64,000 nt of DNA from Candidatus Altimarinota bacterium (GCA_020631485.1 JAHDHC010000006.1:1-64000), one strand, 5' to 3'. Shown: positions 22,423 to 33,057, counted from the first letter of the stretch. Made by a program: numbers and translations. Notes: generated by a model not told the origin, from the letters alone.

Positions 22423-24027
22423 ATGATCAAAATAAAAAAAAATGATTCTCTGCTAGAAGCCATAAAAAAAGTTCAAACTCATAAAGACACTGAAGTATTT
22501 CTTCATTTCCCTATATGACACGGGATTTTACATGATTATAGCAGTTTAAAAATACTTAAAAAAAGCTGTAAAAGCAAAAAAATAATCATCGTAACAAAAG
22601 ATGTTTCTGCAAAATCCTACATAAAAAAAGTAGGCTTACAATCAAGTTTCATAAAAGATGAATGATATCTTAAACAACATGTAGAAAACAAGCAGCATCT
22701 GCTTAAAACAAACACAAGTTTTTGAGAATATCTCCAATACGAACTGAAAAAAAAGTGAAACCAGATACAAAAAAAATTGAAAAAAAAGGTTCCAAAAAAG
22801 TACAAACATTCATTCCCTTTTATATTTGTTTTGAGTATTTTTCTCATATCACTGATTCTTTTACTCTTTATATTTTACCTTGCTGTACACAAGACCTATA
22901 TCTATGTCACACCTGAAGTTGAGATCATGAAAGTACAGAGAAATTTTGTATTTCACAATTCTGAAGAACTGAGTTTAGATGAAAATATGATCAAGATGAG
23001 TACAGTTGATATCGAAGTCAGCTTGCAAGATACATTTTCATCTACAAATATAGATTATGAAACTACTACACAAGCAAGTTGAGAAGTAGAGATACTCAAT
23101 GAACTTACAAAGTCTATTACTGTTGTACAAGGAACAAGGCTTGTGAGTGAAGAAGGGATCATCTATAAAATTCAGAAAAAAACTACGATACAAGGAAAAC
23201 TCAGCGAAAGTGAAGAAGCAGCATCTACGATCGTATATGTTGTCGCTGAACCATTTGATCAAGAATGAAATTTCGTAGGAACAAGAGCAAACACTCAAAA
23301 TATAGTCTTAAATATACCTGGTTTACAATGAGAATTTAAAAACAGAATATATTGAAAAGCAAAAGAACTCAGTGGATGAAGTGATAGCTATGAAGTTGTG
23401 GTATGAGAGGATGATATAGAAAATTGAGCAAAATTACTCAGGCTCAAACTTGAAAACGAAGCAAGAAAAAAACTCCAAGAAAAGATACAAGCTATAAATA
23501 CAGAAAATAATGAGAACTATGCACTTTTACTGAGCGATTCCTCTCTCCAATATTCTGACTTTATATACAACAATACTGCAAACACTGTTCCATGAGAGAA
23601 AAAAAGAAAATTTGAACTTGATGGGAGTATAAAACTCAAAGCCTTTCTTTACAATAAGAACTTTGTTTTTTCACAACTCAAAAGTATAGCTCAAGACAAA
23701 ATAATCGATGAAAATCAAGAACTTATAATCATAGATAAAGAGTCACTTATACTTTTGTATAACATATATGATAGGATTAACGATGACTGAATCGTAAGGA
23801 TAAAGGCAACTATGGAGATAGAAGCCCTCGTGAGAAATACCTTTGATCAAAAATGATACTATTCAGAACTTTTAAAAAATAAAATACGTGGTTTAGAAAA
23901 ACAAGAAGCATATGACATACTATTGAATGGAAATGATATAAATAAAGTTACGATCAGAAATTCACCTTTTTTCATACAAAAAATTTCGACAAAACCCGAA
24001 AATATATTTTTTAAGATAAATGATTAA
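22423..24027 (+). CDS. Single-pass membrane protein with baseplate-J-like extracytoplasmic domain
   Basis: 534 aa. The N-terminal cytoplasmic part (to about 125) is basic and Lys-rich. One membrane helix (about 128-152, FIFVLSIFLISLILLLFIFY) follows, and then a long extracellular beta/coiled region of about 380 aa. The part around residues 200-330 (VQGTRLVSEEGIIYKIQKKT; VRGTRANTQ-like segment; NRIYGKAKELSGGSD) resembles the baseplate J/gp47-like domain found in anchored CPR proteins. Its role is not known; an envelope-spanning or contractile-apparatus-like part is possible. It is followed by the pilin genes but by a 186-nt gap, so it is probably separate. Confidence 0.62.
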
Positions 24028-24213
24028 TTGGTAAACACTCTAAAATCTAGACTAGGAAATAATAACAATATCTTATAACTCATATTTCCCTTTGGAGTCA
24101 AGTCATTTTTTTGGGAAAGGTTTGCTTCTCTTAAAGATTCTAGTAGTATAAAATTGCAAAACTTAATATAATATTAAAGTTTTGTGTGTAATTTTAAATT
24201 TTAATTTTCGTGC

Positions 24214-24807
24214 ATGAAAAAAATGCAAAATAAAGGGTTCACTCTTGTTGAGCTCATCGTCGTAATTACGATTCTTGCAATTCTTGGTACTATTGCCTTT
24301 ATATCTCTTCAAGGATATGGAGCTGAAGCAAAAAACTCTAAGGTAACTTCTGATCTTAGAAATCTTGTTTCTGCAATTGAAACAAAAAGAACAAGAGAAA
24401 GTATAAGCCTTTCTAGCCTCATAAGTGGTGCTGGACAAACTACAACTGGTGCAAATGCTGTATCAGGAACTGTAGGAAGTGGTGTTACTATCGCTGCTGG
24501 AAACTACAACGTTTGAAACATAGACTTTGCTGCTCTAAACCAAAACGGTACAGACTTCAAAGATCCAAACAACCCAGCTGGAGAAATTGATTATCTTTAC
24601 GCTTACACTACTGGTACTAACGGAACAAACACTTTTTCTTACTACCAACTTGTTGGTCAAATCATAGAAAATGATATACCTAGAGTAAGAGTCAACGGAA
24701 CATATGTTCAACAATGAACAGATGTTGCAGGTCTTGTATCAAGAAACGGTGATACAACTCCTCTTTCAAATGAAGATTCTCTTGGAGCAGGAAACAACCT
24801 CTACTAA
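24214..24807 (+). CDS. Type IV pilin (major-pilin-like)
   Basis: 197 aa. A classic class III leader and helix: MKKMQNKG then FTLVELIVVITILAILGTI, with the prepilin-peptidase site G-F and Glu5. Then KVTSDLRNLVSAIE and a Gly/Asn/Thr-rich globular domain. Only two of its many Gly codons are UGA (before NIDFAALN and before TDVAG), while most genes around use UGA freely. That suggests selection for GGN in a highly expressed gene. A strong terminator follows. Probably a pilus structural subunit secreted by the type IV pilus machinery (not in this window). Confidence 0.9.
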
Positions 24808-24815
24808 GCACTTCA

Positions 24816-24855
24816 TATATTATAAAAGCTAGCTTTTGCTAGCTTTTATAATATA
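24816..24855 (+). terminator. Strong terminator between the two pilin genes
   Basis: ATTATAAAAGCTAGC and GCTAGCTTTTATAAT form a 15-bp stem with a short loop. It would separate or attenuate transcription into the second pilin. Confidence 0.85.
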
Positions 24856-24890
24856 TGAATATTCTCATTACTTTTTCCTTACAAAACAAT

Positions 24891-25475
24891 ATGAAAAAAA
24901 CAAAAAAAGGATTTACTCTTGTTGAACTCATTGTTGTGATAGTGATCTTAGCTATACTTTCAACTATAGGTTTTACAACTCTCAGTAGCTATAATGACGA
25001 CTCTCGTAATGCAAAGGTAACTTCAGACCTTCGTAACCTCGCATCTGCTATAGAAGTAGTTCGTTCAAGAAACAGTATAACATTGAATTCTATAGTACAA
25101 AATACCAACACTAATAACACGGTTGCACTCTCAAGTGTTGTGAATAACTCATGATCAACACTCTGAACTCCATGAGTGAGCTATCTTGTGTGAAATATAG
25201 ATTTTATACAAATCAATCAAAACTGAGCAGAGTTTAAAGATCCAAATAGTTTTGATAGAAAACAAGAATATGTTTATGCTGCAGCAAATAACTGAGATTT
25301 CTCATTTTATCAAATAGCTGGAACTATCATAAAAAATGATGTAGCAATGGCCAGGATAAACGGAACCTATGCAAAGTTTGATCCTGCAAATGATACCAAT
25401 GGTCTTATTTCAACCTTTGCAAACACTATTCCAGTAGTCGACTCTGAGCCTTTGATCGGAGATCTATATCAGTAG
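24891..25475 (+). CDS. Type IV pilin, paralogue of the preceding gene
   Basis: 194 aa. MKKTKKG then FTLVELIVVIVILAILSTIG, KVTSDLRNLASAIE and a C-terminal domain clearly related to the 24214-24807 protein (VGNIDFIQINQNGAEFKDPN versus VGNIDFAALNQNGTDFKDPN). The start was set at 24891 rather than the in-frame ATG at 24855, because 24891 gives a standard short leader and 24855 lies just after the terminator stem. It uses UGA for Gly more often than its neighbour, which fits a minor pilin. Confidence 0.88.
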
Positions 25476-25497
25476 TATTTTTCACAAGCTCACACTA

Positions 25498-25531
25498 AAA
25501 AAGACGAGAATATTATTCTTGTCTTTTTTAG
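25498..25531. terminator. Bidirectional terminator
   Basis: AAAAAAGACGAGAA and TTCTTGTCTTTTTT pair between the convergent pilin and rlmH genes; the stop of rlmH lies within its right arm. Confidence 0.8.
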
Positions 25532-25977
25532 TGATGATATTTTTTTCAAACCTTTATGGTATAAGACCTGTAAATCTGCTCGAGTATCATAAGGAGCGCC
25601 ATTGAGTGTGGAAATGTCATATCAGAGAGTGATATCTTTGTATCTACATATTTTTCTATACTCTCTGATACTCAAAAAATCCCTCATATGATTATGTAGA
25701 TATCTACACTCTGCTGAAGCTGGGTTTCTACAAAGCTATGAAAATCCTCAGTTTTGAATTGTTTTGCTCATATATCCAATAGCACAGTGTATCATTTTCG
25801 TTGACTCAGTTCTTTTAATAACTTCTTTTCTTCATCAGCAATAATTTCGTTTTTCGTATTTTTCTTGCTAGGCTTTATATATTTTAATGTAATACTTTTT
25901 CAGAGTCGTTTTATGTACTCATCGATAGCTGTCTGAAAATGCTTATTTGAGTCTGAAAGAGCATAAATATATATCAT
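25528..25977 (-). CDS. rlmH: 23S rRNA (pseudouridine1915-N3) methyltransferase RlmH
   Basis: 149 aa, near the family's 155. A SPOUT methyltransferase acting on helix 69 of 23S rRNA in assembled ribosomes. Signatures: TVLLDIGAKQ, YIIIGGIFGVSESI (the SAM-binding Gly stretch), LSDMTFPHSMALLMILEQIY, and the C-terminal KVGKKYHH, matching the usual GHPYHK end. Single gene, convergent with the second pilin and divergent from nth. Confidence 0.92.
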
Positions 25978-26036
25978 AGTTGTCAGAAAAAAAAATATGT
26001 TTAGTATATAGTATAAATAATTTTATATATACCAAT

Positions 26037-26687
26037 ATGAAACGTGCAGAAAAAATAAAAAGACTTAGAGACTACTGTGAAGAATTGTTTTGAAACCCAG
26101 AGACAGAGCTCGTCTACGAAACAGAATATCAACTTCTTATGGCTATACTGATGTCAGCGCAAGTAACAGATAAACAAGTAAATAAGGTAAATGCAATATT
26201 TCATACAGTACTCAAACAACCAGCAGACGCACTCAAACTATGAGTAGCTGAGATAGAATGATATATAAATACTATTTCATTTTATAAAAATAAATCCAGA
26301 TTCATATATGAATCGAGTCAGATACTCCTCGAAAAACACAAATGAATTATCCCAAAAACTCTTGCAGAACTTACAGCTCTTCCCTGAGTGTGAATAAAAA
26401 CCGCAAAGGTATTTTTATGAATTATTGATAATGCTCCATTTCTCTGAGTCGATACACATGTGCATAGAGTGCTCAATAGAACTGGTATTGTAAATACCAA
26501 ATCTGCACTTGAAACAGATAAAGAGGCTGAAAGAGTTATAACTACATGAGATCTTGCCTCGCTTCATAACACACTTATCTTTTTTGGAAGATATCAGTGT
26601 ATAGCACGAAAACCAAAATGCGAAACATGTAAACTCACAGATTTTTGCAGATACTACAAAAAGTCTACATCAAAAAAAGCAGCCTAA
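26037..26687 (+). CDS. nth: Endonuclease III (Nth)
   Basis: 216 aa. A bifunctional DNA glycosylase/AP lyase of base-excision repair. The helix-hairpin-helix LPGVGIKTAKVFLG supplies the catalytic Lys, and VDTHVHRVLNR the catalytic Asp. The C-terminal 4Fe-4S loop is complete: CIARKPKCETCKLTDFC (C-x6-C-x2-C-x5-C). The stop codon overlaps the stop of the convergent small gene on the other strand. Confidence 0.95.
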
Positions 26688-26699
26688 GCTGCTTTTTTT
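26672..26699. terminator. Bidirectional terminator embedded in overlapping gene ends
   Basis: AAAAAAAGCAGC and GCTGCTTTTTTT pair across the stop codons of nth and the convergent gene. The arms are at the same time coding (KKAA at the end of both proteins). Confidence 0.8.
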
Positions 26700-27064
26700 T
26701 GTACGCTATTATTTTCAGATTGTGGAAGTTTTTCTTCAGGTTTCCCTCTAAAAGCAACAACATTGTCAGGTATTTTTGTGTATCATGTATCTCATGATGC
26801 TTGTGTTGCAGTTTGTTTTGCATGTCATCACCTTTCTAAGAGTACTCTGAGTTCGTTGAGTCTAGCCTTAACATATTCCCACTTTTCCGGCTTTTCTATG
26901 AGTATTCTTTTTGCTAGAAGTCTTGTCAGATTCACATGATCATCTATATGAGGTCCATCTACCAAATTTTCTTCAATTTGACGGAGCATTGTGTCTAGCT
27001 GAGCTAAGCTGACTGGTTCATTATCTCTAATCTCAGAAAGAGTAGATTTTTTCTCATGAAGCAT
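26684..27064 (-). CDS. Small conserved-looking hypothetical protein
   Basis: 126 aa. Not recognised. Residues 1-78 look helical and hydrophilic (LSEIRDNEPVSLAQLDTML; LARLLAKRI-like segment; ARLNELRVLLER). The C-terminal 45 aa are Gly/Gln/Thr-rich and probably disordered. No signal peptide or membrane helix. The upstream gene (27082-27378) ends 17 nt before its start, so both probably form one short operon. Its last codons overlap the stop of nth on the opposite strand. Confidence 0.7.
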
Positions 27065-27081
27065 GTTTTTGTTTTTATTTT

Positions 27082-27378
27082 TTAGTTTATTTCTCCTTTC
27101 AAGCTATCGATACTTTTTTGAGCTTGATTTTGAATATTCTTACTCTTTGATCCTTTGAGAAGCTCATCAAAATCAGTAATAATATTTTCAAACAGTATAT
27201 TTTGCTCTATAGCTATATCTGCATTGATCCTCTCAATATTGTAGCGGAGGGTTTCAAAATTGCTTATGAGCCTTTGCTGTTTTTCAGGAGGAAGAATACA
27301 AAAGATTTGTCGTATGTCATGTATATCTTTTTCACAAAGCTGTGATCATGATAACAATTTTTCAAAGAGTGTATTCAC
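27082..27378 (-). CDS. Small helical hypothetical protein
   Basis: 98 aa, starting with GTG directly after an in-frame TAG and CTC; no ATG is available. Not recognised. Wholly hydrophilic and probably alpha-helical (PPEKQQRLISNFETLRYNIE; FDELLKGSKSKNIQNQAQKS), with two Cys near the N-terminus. Adjacent to and probably co-transcribed with the next small gene; nothing in the context gives a function. Confidence 0.6.
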
Positions 27379-27450
27379 GAGCTATATTTGTATCACTAAA
27401 ATAATTTTATCATATATGAGTATAACCTGCAAAAAAAAAATTCAAAATAA

Positions 27451-27485
27451 AAGAGCAATTTTAATATGTTTTTGACATTGCTCTT
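27451..27485 (-). terminator. Terminator overlapping the smpB 3' end
   Basis: AAGAGCAAT and ATTGCTCTT pair across the smpB stop codon, with an A-run (U-run in the transcript) beyond. Confidence 0.65.
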
Positions 27486-27922
27486 CGTATATCTTTATCA
27501 ATAGTCTTTTTTTTGAGGCTTTCTTTTTTCTGGTAGAGCTTCTTTCATTTGACTAGTGCAACCTGAACTTTTATGAGACTTCCTTTAAGATAAATTTTTA
27601 GGGGGACGATACTCTGACCTGCTTCTTTCACTTTTCAGATGAGATGCTCTATATCTTTCTTTTTTAGATATAACTTCCTCTCACGTAATGGATCAACATG
27701 ACTTGTGTTTGGAAGCGCTTTCCACACGCTTACATGCATATTTTTGACATATAACTCTCAAGAAATAATTGATATATAACTTCCTTTCAGATTCACTTGT
27801 CATTGTCTGATTGATTTTACTTCGTGTCATAAAAGTTCTATTCATCATTCCCAAGAATCAATGATATCATAATCAAAAAAAGCTTTTTTATTTTTTACAA
27901 TATAGTCTTTTTGTTGGCTCAT
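27461..27922 (-). CDS. smpB: SsrA-binding protein SmpB
   Basis: 153 aa, family length. It binds tmRNA and delivers it to stalled ribosomes. Signatures: VKNKKAFFDYDIIDSWEGGI, ELLGHEVKSIRQG, GSYISI, then WKALPNTSHVDPLRERKLYL, and the C-terminal tail with basic residues (KKESLKKKTIDKDIRRAM) that enters the decoding centre. It sits 3 nt after the M23 peptidase stop. No tmRNA gene is visible in the window. Confidence 0.95.
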
Positions 27923-27925
27923 CTG

Positions 27926-29083
27926 TTATTTTACAAATATATCATATTGTTGTTTTTTAACTTCATCCATAGAAAGTCATTTTAATAACCAATCCCATCA
28001 CATATAATCGAGATATGAATATTTTCAGGCTTTATACACATTATATGGATTTTTCTGAATCGCAAAATGGAGATGATAATCAGTATATGCTCGAACTGGA
28101 ACTCAAGAAATTCATGTAGTTCCGAGTGTTGCTCCCTTAGAAACGAGATCTCATACTTCTATATCGGATCCTATTTCATCGAGATGAGAGTAAAACACAA
28201 CTTCTCCCTTCATCGTCTTGAGCCATACTTGGTTCCCTCTATGGATATCGAGGTTGATAAGTTTTTCTTCTTCTGTGAGTTGTGGACCACGTTTGATATT
28301 TTGCAGATCTGAAAACTCAAAACCTTCTACAATACGTACAATCAATCCTGCATCAATTGCTTGAACTGGAGTTTTATTTGGAGCATATATATCCCATCCA
28401 TGATGGATTCCATCTGTATATTCTTTTCTATATCCGCGTGAGAAATTTGGCATATGAGATTTTTGCGTTGGAAGCTCATAGCCTTGTATTGGAATAAGAT
28501 ACGGATATTCTCTACTTTCTAATATATTCTGAATAATTCCGTGAACATAGCTCACTTCGTCATATTTTCTTTTTTTACGAATCGCTAAGAAACTCGCGGC
28601 ATTTTCGGAGTTGATATTTTTGTATGCTTGTAATGTCCTTTGTTTTTTTGATAGATCTACCAAAACTTCTTCGAGTGCAGACGTAGAATAATCTGTAAAT
28701 TTATTATAAATCTCAAATGTAGTAAAAAACTTGAGACTGTGCATAGAACTAAAAATATTTACTCCATTTTTCTGTAAAACTATCATATTGTTTGCACATG
28801 CTTCTTGGTATTTGAGATAGTAAAAATAGATATCATCAGATTTTCATACAAATTTTGAATACATATTACATGACGAACGTGGGAGGTACTCACTTATATC
28901 TATCCCTGATTTATATCAGACTATGTTACTATTGAGTCCATCTATTCATAAAAAGATAGAGTTGCTTAATTGTATGTGAAATTGAGGCTGAGCTTTTGCT
29001 TCAAAAGATGCAGAGGTATAGTAAACAGCTCACATGAGTCAAAGGAGAGCAAATATAAACAAAGATATTTTCTTAAAAACCAT
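27926..29083 (-). CDS. Secreted M23-family peptidase (LytM-type)
   Basis: 385 aa. N-terminal signal/anchor (MVFKKISLFIFALLG...), a mostly helical region to about 200, then an M23 zinc-peptidase domain. Metal ligands: HHGWDIYAPN near residue 227 (H-x3-D) and YHLHFAIQKNP near 338 (H-x-H). Between them lies VVFYSHLDEIG with the conserved third His. It probably cuts peptidoglycan peptide cross-links outside the membrane. The insert between the H-x3-D strand and the core (about 255-275) is longer than usual. Upstream of smpB by 3 nt; divergent from the VirB2-like cluster. Confidence 0.85.
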
Positions 29084-29251
29084 TTTCAAAAAGTTATTGT
29101 ACCTATAAATAATAATGGAGGGATTATATGCCAGGACAAGAAAATACAAAATGTAAATTCTTCTTTTTTTGTACTTTTGTATGAAACATATTATTCATGC
29201 TATTTGTATTTGTAAAACACTGAGCTTTGCATAGAATAAAGTTTGTAATTG

Positions 29252-29671
29252 ATGAATTATTTTATGTATTATAAGTTATTATCTGCGTTTTTCGCTTATC
29301 AGTCTATTGTTTTGTATTGAGCCATTTGAAAAGCTCAAGCAAATGAAACACTCATATCAGAACCTGATTTTGTACTTGATGTATGAACTATCACTCCATG
29401 ACGTGGTGATAAATTTATAGGAGATGAGTGAGCTGTTGTTGGAGCAAATGAGTTTCTCGCAGTTGTTATCCAAAACCTCATGATTTTTATAGGAGGTTTT
29501 GCACTTTTGGTTATGACTATTTGAGCATGATACATGATTCTTCATCGTTGAGATGATGCTAGTCTCTCAAAGTGAAAAGAGATATTTTTTGCCTGAATCA
29601 TCGGACTCTGTGTCGCACTTTTCTCTTATCTCATAGTAAGTACTTTGAGATTCATTATCTACAATATATAA
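29252..29671 (+). CDS. VirB2/TrbC-like small membrane protein 1
   Basis: 139 aa. Signal-like hydrophobic start, a polar loop, then two membrane helices (about 75-97 and 112-134) joined by a short basic hinge (HRGDDASLSKGKEI). This is the layout of VirB2/TrbC-type type IV secretion pilins or of the T4SS-pilin-like family common in CPR genomes. First of four adjacent genes with the same layout, separated by 3-4 nt. Sequence identity to known VirB2 is low, so the call rests on topology, hinge and the VirB4 gene elsewhere in the window. Confidence 0.68.
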
Positions 29672-29674
29672 ATC

Positions 29675-30052
29675 ATGAAAAAAATACTGCTTTGATCTTT
29701 TGTTTTGCTCATATCACTTTCTGATGCTTTGGCTCAAAAAATGCCAAATATCACTTGAGAATGATGAGGAAACTCACAACTCCCATGGTGAGAATTCGAA
29801 ACACTCTCACCTGGTAACAACAGTGCTTTTGAACAGTTTATAAATGTCTTTGTTTCTGAGTTTATACAGTTTGTAGCAGCTGTTGCCGTTATCACTCTCA
29901 TGATCAGTGGCATCTTCCTTATTCTTTCTTGATGAGAGGAAGAAAGGTTCAAAAAAGCAAAACTTTGGTTTATACGGAGTCTCATATGAGTGATTGTCTC
30001 ACTGAGTGCATGGTTTCTCATCACTGGCTTAAATAATCTCCAAATTTTTTAA
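29675..30052 (+). CDS. VirB2/TrbC-like small membrane protein 2
   Basis: 125 aa. Cleavable signal (MKKILLGSFVLLISLSDALA), a short Gly-rich mature N-terminus, then two helices (about 55-80 and 95-118) joined by SGGEEERFKKAKLWF. The S-G-G-(E/N)-(E/D)-(E/D)-K-x-K-K motif after the first helix is the best mark of the TrbC/VirB2-like CPR pilins. It starts 3 nt after gene 1. In other type IV systems such subunits form the pilus or a conduit. Confidence 0.75.
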
Positions 30053-30055
30053 TAC

Positions 30056-30442
30056 ATGAGTCTCTTTACAATGAAAATTTCTAAGCTTATACTTTTCACC
30101 CTTCTCTCTCAGTTTTTATTTTTTCTCCATAGCTGAGTTATAAACGCTAACTCTTTGCGTGAAAATATAGACCCAAAATGAGAGAGTATTATAAATAGTG
30201 CTCGTGGAAGTGTCGAGGTATGACAGGGCTATCTTTTGTTTATAAGAAACTTTATATTTGAAATCATGTGGGTCATCGTAGTATGAGCATTTCTCTATGT
30301 GTGATATCTTTTTGTGACAGCCCAATGAAAACCTGATCAATTTAAAAAAGCTTGGCTACATGTGGTATATATTGTTGTGTGAATCGTCCTCGTATCAACC
30401 GCATGGTGAATAATAACGCTTATTTCAGCAATAAACTTTTAA
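30056..30442 (+). CDS. VirB2/TrbC-like small membrane protein 3
   Basis: 128 aa. Signal-like start, then two membrane helices (about 70-92 and 104-126) separated by a basic hinge AQGKPDQFKKAWLHV. Same architecture and orientation as its neighbours; 3-nt and 4-nt spacers on either side show translational coupling. Sequence diverges from genes 1, 2 and 4, so the four are not recent copies. Confidence 0.7.
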
Positions 30443-30446
30443 CAAT

Positions 30447-30866
30447 ATGAAAAAAATAGGAACTTTTATCTGTCTCTGTTTGAGTTTTGCTATAACACAT
30501 CAAAGTATTTATGCGAGTGGATGTGATTTTGACGTATCTGAGTGATGAAATCTGACTGAAGCTGTTGAGTGATGTATAAAAAAATGACAAGTGACTGTTG
30601 AGAGTAAAGATCTCGTCGTTTGAAGAGATACAAATGATATCATAAATGATCTTATACAAAACATATGAGTTATCTTGACTTTTTGAGCTGTAATTATGAT
30701 AGTGTATGCAGGACTACTGATGACACTTAGCTGAGGGAATGATGAAAAAGTAAAAAAAGGAAAAGATCTCCTTAAATGGACGCTTATAGGTTATATAGCA
30801 CTACTCACCGCAGGAGGAATCGTAAGTTTTATTATAGGATTCATATATGATATTGCCTGATGATAA
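30447..30866 (+). CDS. VirB2/TrbC-like small membrane protein 4
   Basis: 139 aa. Signal peptide (MKKIGTFICLCLSFAITHQ), an exported segment with two Cys (SGCDFDV and EGCIKKG) that could form a disulfide, then two helices (about 78-100 and 113-136) around LSGGNDEKVKKGKDLLKW, the typical VirB2-like hinge. Last of the cluster; followed by a strong terminator at 30885. Confidence 0.75.
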
Positions 30867-30884
30867 TAGTCTCAAGAGTGCTAC

Positions 30885-30918
30885 AAAAAAAGGTCTCCCA
30901 AATCCAAAGACCTTTTTT
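30885..30918. terminator. Terminator of the VirB2-like cluster
   Basis: AAAAAAAGGTCT and AGACCTTTTTT form a strong hairpin between convergent genes (ends 30866 and 30930); it can serve both. Confidence 0.88.
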
Positions 30919-30929
30919 GTATATTATTT

Positions 30930-31241
30930 TTACATTCCCCCCATTCCTCCAGGAAGATTCATTCACATTTGTCCCATAACTCATTGCATTTTTCATGCTG
31001 CTACTTCTTGAGCTTTTTTCATTCACTTATTTACTGCTTCTAAGATGGCTTTTTCAAGTGCTTCTTTGTTTCAGATAATAGCTGTATCTTCAAACTCTAC
31101 TTTTTCCACTTTCATTTCTCCATTTACCGTAATAACAAGTCAGTCTACTTCTGATTCGATAAACGTATTTTCGAGTTCTTTTTTTATTTTCATCGCTTCT
31201 TGCTGGAGCTTCATGAGCTCTCATGCTTTTGAGAAATCCAT
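30930..31241 (-). CDS. YbaB/EbfC nucleoid-associated protein
   Basis: 103 aa, the family size. A dimeric DNA-binding, nucleoid-associated protein. Motifs: the helical N-terminus KAGELMKLQQEAMKIKKELE, the beta region VITVNGEMKVEKVEFED, and the C-terminal helix AVNKGMKKAQEVAAGKMQ followed by a Met/Gly-rich tail (LPGGMGGM), usual for YbaB. No recR or dnaX neighbour, unlike in many bacteria. Confidence 0.88.
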
Positions 31242-31384
31242 AATTCCTATTTTTTAGATATATATTATATGAGCTTTTTATCGCTATATTGTTGTCGAAT
31301 GGTATGTATAATCATTTTTTTTGCAAATAAAAAATAACTGTGCTATTATTGAATCATATAATACAACTCTAACATAAAAACTCT

Positions 31385-32293
31385 ATGGCACCAAGTGTAA
31401 CTGAAGATGAAGACATCATTATATTTAATGACGAAGGAGATGAAGGACTTGAAATCGTAAACGACAAAAAAACAAGCCCTAAAAAAGAAACTCCAAAAAC
31501 AGACACTGTAACTGAAACAGCCACAAAAGATGGAACTATGATTCAATTTGACGCAGAAGAAGAATCTAATGCTCCGTCTGAAGAAACTCCAAAAGCTGTT
31601 TGAGTAAAAGAAGAACTCTTAAATCTACAAATTGAAAGTGAAGAAACCTCTGAAACCAAGGATGAAAAAGCGACTTGAGAAACACAAGATCAAACCGAAA
31701 CAAACATCAGTCTTGATTCAATATCGAGCACTTCTGACGAACTAAAGGAAGAACTCATAGAAGCACAAGATGCAGGAGAAGATACTACGAGCTTTGAAGA
31801 TATGGGAATAGACCTAAATAAACTATGAGACAGCGATGGAGAGAATCTAGAAAATTTAAATCTTGATAATGAGAATGCTGAAATTTCTCTCGTAGACAAT
31901 TCTCTGACGCTTACAGAAACAGAAGCTGATACAGATGATGTTTCCAATATAGCAATAGAAGAGGATGTAGATCTCGGTGATTCTCTTCCTGAGATCTGAG
32001 AATTGGATCTATGAGAAGTTGAGATGTGAGATACTGAAGAAAGTCATGATGGTATTCTAGAGGCTGCTATTTCTAAGCTTGTTCTACGCGAAGAAGGAAT
32101 CAATGACGCAATAGAAAAAGAAGAAAAAAAGAAATCAGCTAAAAAAGACGAGATAGCAGGTCTCAAAAAACAAATACAGTCTCTTGAAGCTGAGGTAAAA
32201 GAAATCGACAAAGAAATCGAAAATCTCAACAATGAGAAAAAAACAATTAATAAAACAAAAGAAGGACTCGAAAAAATGAAAATAGCAGTCTAA
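31385..32293 (+). CDS. Highly acidic protein with C-terminal coiled coil
   Basis: 302 aa. Not recognised as a family. Residues 1-230 are extremely rich in Glu, Asp, Ser and Thr and look disordered. Residues about 232-302 form a basic/acidic coiled coil (KSAKKDEIAGLKKQIQSLEA; EVKEIDKEIENLNNEKKT). No signal peptide, so it is cytoplasmic, perhaps a scaffold or a chromosome/ribosome-associated factor; this is a guess. Single gene with its own terminator. Confidence 0.7.
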
Positions 32294-32314
32294 AATAAGC
32301 CTTAGCCCTGCAAT

Positions 32315-32349
32315 AAAAAAACAATTGTGAAAGTCACAATTGTTTTTTT
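32315..32349. terminator. Bidirectional terminator
   Basis: AAAAAAACAATTGTGA and TCACAATTGTTTTTTT pair between convergent genes (ends 32293 and 32360). Confidence 0.88.
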
Positions 32350-32359
32350 AGAGTTATTT

Positions 32360-32812
32360 TTAAACACGGATTTTTTGTATCTTCTCTTTATACTTCAAAC
32401 ATTTTGACGTGATACACTTCCCTGTTATACCAGCTATGAGAGCTGGAAAAGCGAGGAGAAATAAAAGTGCATCAACATCAAGCTTTGGTGTTTCTACAAT
32501 TTTTGATGACATATACAAGAGAAGCACTCACATTCATCATTGAACATATCTCATATATTTCTTTTTAAGAATACACTGACGTGTGAGTCAAATATAAAGT
32601 GGGAAAAGTCATACTCCTACAAATAGCCATTTTATAATATACACAGTATTCTCACTCACATCTTGCCAAAAGAAACGAGTTTCTAAGAGATCATTTTGAT
32701 ATATCAAGTTGTAATAATTTGCAAGTGATATAATGAGTCAAAAGACAACGAGTCACCAGAGTATAGTTGAGTCTTTGGGTCTTTTCGTTGCAAACTGTAG
32801 AAGTTTCATCAT
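32360..32812 (-). CDS. Small polytopic membrane protein
   Basis: 150 aa. Not recognised. Four hydrophobic segments are visible (about 19-38, 62-82, 92-106 as a weaker one, and 118-135), with a basic C-terminus (KCLKYKEKIQKIRV) that predicts a cytoplasmic tail. Starts with two Met codons. Divergent from the tRNA gene, convergent with the acidic coiled-coil gene. Function unknown. Confidence 0.65.
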
Positions 32813-32982
32813 GATTGCTGAATTATCGAAATAAAATTCAGAGAGATGATAATATAAAAGCCAAAAAAGTAAAATATTTTTTTGACTTCATATATTTTTT
32901 TATATAATACGTCTTGTTTTAGAATATTGGCTTGTAATCAATATCTCAAAACCAAAAAATAACGCACAAGAAACACATATAT

Positions 32983-33057
32983 TGGGATGTCGCCAAGTGG
33001 TAAGGCAACGGACTTTGACTCCGTCATTCGGGGGTTCGAATCCCTCCATCCCAGCCA
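32983..33057 (+). tRNA. tRNA-Gln (UUG anticodon)
   Basis: The acceptor stem TGGGATG pairs with CATCCCA, followed by G and an encoded CCA. Anticodon stem ACGGA/TCCGT closes the loop CTTTGAC, giving anticodon TTG. The T-arm GGGGGTTCGAATCCCTC is standard. 75 nt including CCA. With UGA reassigned to Gly, the glutamine reading of CAA/CAG is normal. Confidence 0.95.
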
